From Nocardia asteroides (GTDB lineage Bacteria; Actinomycetota; Actinomycetes; Mycobacteriales; Mycobacteriaceae): a DNA stretch of 64,000 nucleotides. Positions 61,035-64,000 of this stretch are shown one piece after another. The notes beneath the pieces are model-generated. The model did not search any database. It had not been told where the DNA came from and was given only the letters and a program-made list of their open reading frames with translations. The DNA is taken from NCBI GenBank assembly GCA_019930625.1, contig CP082844.1:2232001-2296000 (forward strand), written 5' to 3'. The translations under genes were made by a program, and so were the position numbers. The number at the start of each line of letters is the position of its first letter. Position 1 is the first letter of the stretch.

Positions 61035-61652
61035 ATGAGCATCGAATTCCTGCTGACGACGCTCGTCATCGTCGCCACTCCCGGCACCGGCGTGCTGTTC
61101 ACGTTGGCCGCCGGACTGTCCCGCGGCGCGCGGGCCAGCGTGATCGCGGCTCTCGGCTGTGCGCTCGGAACCGTCCCGCACATGGTCGCGGCGATCACCG
61201 GCCTGGCCGCGCTGCTCAACGCGAGCGCGGTCGCCTTCCAGACGCTGAAGTACCTCGGCGTCGCCTATCTGGTGTACATGGCCTGGACGACGTTCCGGGA
61301 TAAGGGCGTGCTCGCGATGCCGGAGCCCACCGAGCCGACGGCCCCCTCGGCGCGGAACGTGATCACCTCGGCGGTGCTGCTCAACCTGCTCAACCCGAAG
61401 CTGACCATCTTCTTCTTCGCGTTCCTCCCGCAATTCGTGCCCACCGGCGCGCCGAACGCGTTGGCTCGCATGCTCGAGCTGAGCGGCATATTCATGCTCG
61501 CCACCTTCGTGGTGTTCGCGGTCTACGGCGCTTGCGCCGCCGCCGTCCGCGACCAGGTCGTCTCCCGCCCCGGAGTCGTCACCTGGATGCGCCGTGCCTT
61601 CGGCGCCTCGTTCCTCGCGCTCGCGGGCAGGCTGGCCGCCCAGAACCAGTGA
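61035..61652 (+). CDS. LysE/RhtB-family exporter (205 aa)
   Basis: ATG at 61035 (MSIEFLLTTLVIVATPG). The family hallmark TPGTGVLFTLAAGLSRGARAS follows the first helix. About six hydrophobic helices are visible, including ALGCALGTVPHMVAAITGLAALL and NLLNPKLTIFFFAFLPQFV, the second signature. Length is typical. Members export amino acids or related small molecules by proton exchange. It is followed 6 bp later by the convergent stop of the 214-aa gene. No strong ribosome binding site is visible, so a leaderless start is possible. Confidence 0.88.
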   Translation: MSIEFLLTTLVIVATPGTGVLFTLAAGLSRGARASVIAALGCALGTVPHMVAAITGLAALLNASAVAFQTLKYLGVAYLVYMAWTTFRDKGVLAMPEPTEPTAPSARNVITSAVLLNLLNPKLTIFFFAFLPQFVPTGAPNALARMLELSGIFMLATFVVFAVYGACAAAVRDQVVSRPGVVTWMRRAFGASFLALAGRLAAQNQ

Positions 61653-61658
61653 CCGGGC

Positions 61659-62303
61659 TCAGACGTCGACGCGGGACCAGGGCAGGCCGGGGAAGCGGGT
61701 GCGGTCGTCGTTGGCCCAGTCCCAGATGAGGGCGGCGACGGTGGCGGGGTCGGGGACCGTGGTACCGAAATGCTTGTCGGGTGCGCCGTCCCGGTATTCC
61801 AGGGTGTAAGCGCCGGAGTTCTCCCGGTAGGTCTGGATGTAGAACTGCTCACCGCGTTCGACGACGAGGTACGGGTTGGGTGGGCTGAGCTCAGGAATCC
61901 ACTGCTCGATCAGCGCTTTGGTCAGGTAGGGGAACTCGCCCGCGCCGCCGTGGGTGACGGTGGCCCTGACGTGCCCGGCGGGATCGATCAGCCAAGCCAG
62001 TTGCGGGTCGTAGACGGCGTAGTTCAGCGGTGTGGCGAGTTCGAACAGCAGGTGCCGCACGAAGCCGATCGCGTCGTAGGGACACGGCACGTAGAGCGCG
62101 GCACCTGTGGCCGCCCCGCCGACCGGAACGGTGCTGAGAAAGCTGTCCTCATCCGGCAGTTCCGCGTTGCGTCTGTTCAACTCGGCCGCGATCCGCGCGA
62201 CCGCGCCCGACTCGGGGACGCCCTGCTGGGTGCTCAGGTAGGCGTCGACCTCCGCGATCGACGACGCGACACCGGACGGCAGCAACACGTGGTCATAGCT
62301 CAC
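61659..62303 (-). CDS. Conserved hypothetical actinobacterial protein (214 aa)
   Basis: GTG at 62303 (MSYDHVLLPSGVASSIAEVD) has a weak ribosome binding site. Only 21 bp separate it from the upstream Cys-rich gene, so both are probably one operon. Notable segments are AELNRRNAELPDEDSFL, ALYVPCPYDAIGFVRHLLFE, YAVYDPQLAWLIDP, VTHGGAGEFPYL, PYLVVERGEQFYIQTYR and LIWDWANDDRTRF. From memory this family is widespread in streptomycetes and nocardiae but has no assigned function. No membrane segment is seen. Many aromatic and Gly residues suggest a globular beta-rich fold. Confidence 0.75.
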   Translation of the reverse strand: MSYDHVLLPSGVASSIAEVDAYLSTQQGVPESGAVARIAAELNRRNAELPDEDSFLSTVPVGGAATGAALYVPCPYDAIGFVRHLLFELATPLNYAVYDPQLAWLIDPAGHVRATVTHGGAGEFPYLTKALIEQWIPELSPPNPYLVVERGEQFYIQTYRENSGAYTLEYRDGAPDKHFGTTVPDPATVAALIWDWANDDRTRFPGLPWSRVDV

Positions 62304-62324
62304 CGGGCCAGGGTACGGAACCGC

Positions 62325-62531
62325 TCAGGCGCGCCGGGTGACCGCGTCGTCCTCGGTGCACCGGCAACCGCCTGCGAGGGCGCGGCAATCGAGGACGAAC
62401 GTGTGCCGGACATGGCTGAAATCGAGGCAGTGTTCGTCGGTGCATTCGGCGATCCGGCTCGCGTGGACGATCAAAGTTCCGTGGCAGTGGTCGAACGCGG
62501 ATTCGCAGGATGAACAACCTGGTGTACGCAT
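62325..62531 (-). CDS. Small cysteine-rich, probably zinc-binding protein (68 aa)
   Basis: ATG at 62531 follows AGGAGGTCCC, a near-perfect ribosome binding site, which decides the start. The protein has cysteines in PGCSSCES, DHCHGT, AECTDEHCLD, LDC and GGCRC, plus several histidines, a pattern of two or three zinc sites. The DHCHGTLIVHA turn and ECTDEHC pair recur in a small actinobacterial family that I recall but cannot name. It may bind nucleic acid or serve as a metal-linked adaptor. It heads the two-gene operon with the 214-aa protein. Confidence 0.78.
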   Translation of the reverse strand: MRTPGCSSCESAFDHCHGTLIVHASRIAECTDEHCLDFSHVRHTFVLDCRALAGGCRCTEDDAVTRRA

Positions 62532-62818
62532 GGGACCTCCTGACGAGATCTGAGTCGTGATTCGGTGATACCACCGGCCCGGCCGATGCGGGGGGACCTG
62601 GAGCCCGTGTGTCGCGTGCTCGCGTTTGCGCAATTTCACTGCAACCCTGTGGCCAACAGTGTGGGGAGGGCTGCGGTTCGCCTATCAAATGCGGTACTAC
62701 ATGCGAAAATGTCCACACAGCCCACGAATGTGGAGCGGTGGAGGTGATCGTTCCTATTCGGGTGCGAAGCATTCGGCGACCGTTGGGCACACCTGGCGGC
62801 GGAAGTGAGGTCGGCGCA

Positions 62819-64000
62819 GTGACGTTGCGCGATGAGCCGCGGGAAACCGCGCCCGGCACGACCGTGCGCGAGCAGATCACGCGCTACCGCAGAGAGGGCG
62901 CCGACACCGCCGCGTACGACGAATGCGGTGCGCCCGTGGCGGGCTACTACGACGAATTGATCGACGCCAACGGCACAGTGCGCCGAATGTGGTCGGCATT
63001 GTCCGCCGACTTCGCCGAACTCGGCGGTGCGGGCCTCGACAGGCTGGACAGCCGGGTGCGCAGGCTGATCGATGACGACGGCATCACCTATCTCGAGACC
63101 GGCCCTTCGGCCGAGATCACGGCGCCGGCGCCGTGGCGGCTCGACCCGATTCCCTTGCTGGTCGCCGCGGACGATTGGACCCGGCTGGAGGCCGGGTTGG
63201 AACAGCGCTCCCGCGTGCTCGACGAAGTGCTCACCGATGTCTACGGCCCACGCAGGACGCTCGGCTCCGGGCTGCTCGCACCGGAAGTCGTATTCGGCAA
63301 CCGCGGCTACGTCCGGGCCGCGCACGGCATCACCGTGCCGGGCCGGCATCAGCTCTTCCTGCACGCCTGTGATCTCAGCCGCTGGAGCGACGGGCAGTTC
63401 CGGGCGCTCGCCGACTGGACGCAGGCGCCCTCCGGCGCCGGATACGCGCTGGCGGACCGCAGAGTGGTGTCGACCGCTATCCCGGAGTCGTTCGAGCACG
63501 CCAATCCGCGTCCGCTGACGCCTTTTGCCAGGGCGATGCGATCGATGCTGATCGAATCGGCGCAGGCCGACGACGAGCCGGTGGTCGTGGTACTCAGCCC
63601 CGGCGTTCGATCCGAGACCGCTTTCGATCAGGCGACGCTGGCCTCCACGCTCGGCTTTCCGCTGGTGGAGAGCGCCGACCTGGTGGTGCGGGACGGTTCG
63701 CTGTGGATGCGCTCGCTCGGCACGCTGGAACGGGTGGACGTAGTGTTGCGCCGGGTGGACGCCGAGCTCTCCGATCCGCTGGACTTGCGGCCGGATTCGC
63801 GGCTGGGTGTGGTCGGACTGGTCGAAGTGCTGCGCCGCGGCGCGGTGACGGTGGTGAACACCCTCGGCAGCGGGCTGTTGGAGAACCCCGCGCTGGCCGG
63901 CTTCCTGCCCGGGCTGTCGCGCGCGCTCCTCGATGAGGACCTGCTGCTGGAGGGTGCGCCGTCGTACTGGGGCGGTCACGACCGGGAGCGCGAGCATCTG
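62819..64000 (+). CDS. Circularly permuted type 2 ATP-grasp protein, 5' part (at least 394 aa)
   Basis: GTG at 62819 (MTLRDEPRETAPG) follows GAGG about 8 nt upstream. The frame is open to the window edge, so the gene is truncated by the window only. Recognisable segments are VLTDVYGPRRTLGSGLLAPEV, FGNRGYVRAAHGI, RRVVSTAIPESFEHANPRPL and VVVLSPGVRSETAF, which belong to the DUF404/DUF407-type ATP-grasp family (CP_ATPgrasp). In actinobacteria these proteins are encoded alone or fused to alpha-E domains and probably make peptide or amide linkages. Its C-terminal part, which would tell the two forms apart, is outside the window. Confidence 0.85.
   Translation, partial: MTLRDEPRETAPGTTVREQITRYRREGADTAAYDECGAPVAGYYDELIDANGTVRRMWSALSADFAELGGAGLDRLDSRVRRLIDDDGITYLETGPSAEITAPAPWRLDPIPLLVAADDWTRLEAGLEQRSRVLDEVLTDVYGPRRTLGSGLLAPEVVFGNRGYVRAAHGITVPGRHQLFLHACDLSRWSDGQFRALADWTQAPSGAGYALADRRVVSTAIPESFEHANPRPLTPFARAMRSMLIESAQADDEPVVVVLSPGVRSETAFDQATLASTLGFPLVESADLVVRDGSLWMRSLGTLERVDVVLRRVDAELSDPLDLRPDSRLGVVGLVEVLRRGAVTVVNTLGSGLLENPALAGFLPGLSRALLDEDLLLEGAPSYWGGHDREREHL

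Overview
The window looks like a high-GC mycolic-acid actinobacterium, most likely Nocardia. The evidence is GC-rich codon use, frequent GTG/TTG starts, a WXG100/ESX-type locus, MMPL, FadA-FadB and PknK-like genes, and a dnaX / cyclopropane-synthase-like / FAD-oxidoreductase / SRPBCC / ybaB / recR gene order that, from memory, matches the Mycobacterium tuberculosis Rv3721c-Rv3715c neighbourhood. No rRNA, tRNA, CRISPR array, insertion sequence or phage attachment site was recognised.

Left 31 kb (minus strand): one four-gene operon read from 31356 down to 187. It encodes a WXG100-like protein (561 aa), a 472-aa protein with an immunity-like C-terminus, a 74-aa fragment-like protein, and a single 9,260-codon open frame. 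The giant protein starts with a CpnT/WXG100-like secretion domain, followed by a disordered linker. After that come four papain-fold (toxin-deamidase type) modules, two tandem arrays of five sigma-region-4-like helix-turn-helix units, a block resembling sigma regions 2-4, a GT-A-like glycosyltransferase domain, and very long helical segments. Its domains are internal, not C-terminal, so it resembles a multi-effector giant toxin more than a classical exchangeable-tip toxin. A 1,827-bp tandem duplication and further partial copies show that it grew by duplication. This is the strongest candidate for an undescribed system.

31.4-42.3 kb: an intergenic stretch with no supported gene, then an HhH-GPD repair protein, a secreted glycine-zipper protein, a ROK regulator (Rv0485-like), a DUF2207 membrane protein divergent from a neutral zinc metallopeptidase, an MMPL transporter-TetR operon with a clear 31-bp operator, and a hypothetical protein.

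42.3-57.7 kb: a perfect CRP-type palindrome upstream of dnaX, then fadA-fadB (fatty-acid beta-oxidation), a secreted phytase-like esterase, a PknK-like kinase/ATPase regulator, and a convergent lipid-methyltransferase/FAD-oxidoreductase pair. The fadAB-esterase-pknK block sits between genes that I recall as closer neighbours in mycobacteria.

57.2-64 kb: SRPBCC protein, a MerR regulator-VOC operon with a classic MerR operator, a secreted protein with nine 18-bp tandem repeats, ybaB-recR, a LysE-type exporter, two small/unknown genes, and the start of a circularly permuted ATP-grasp protein that runs off the window.
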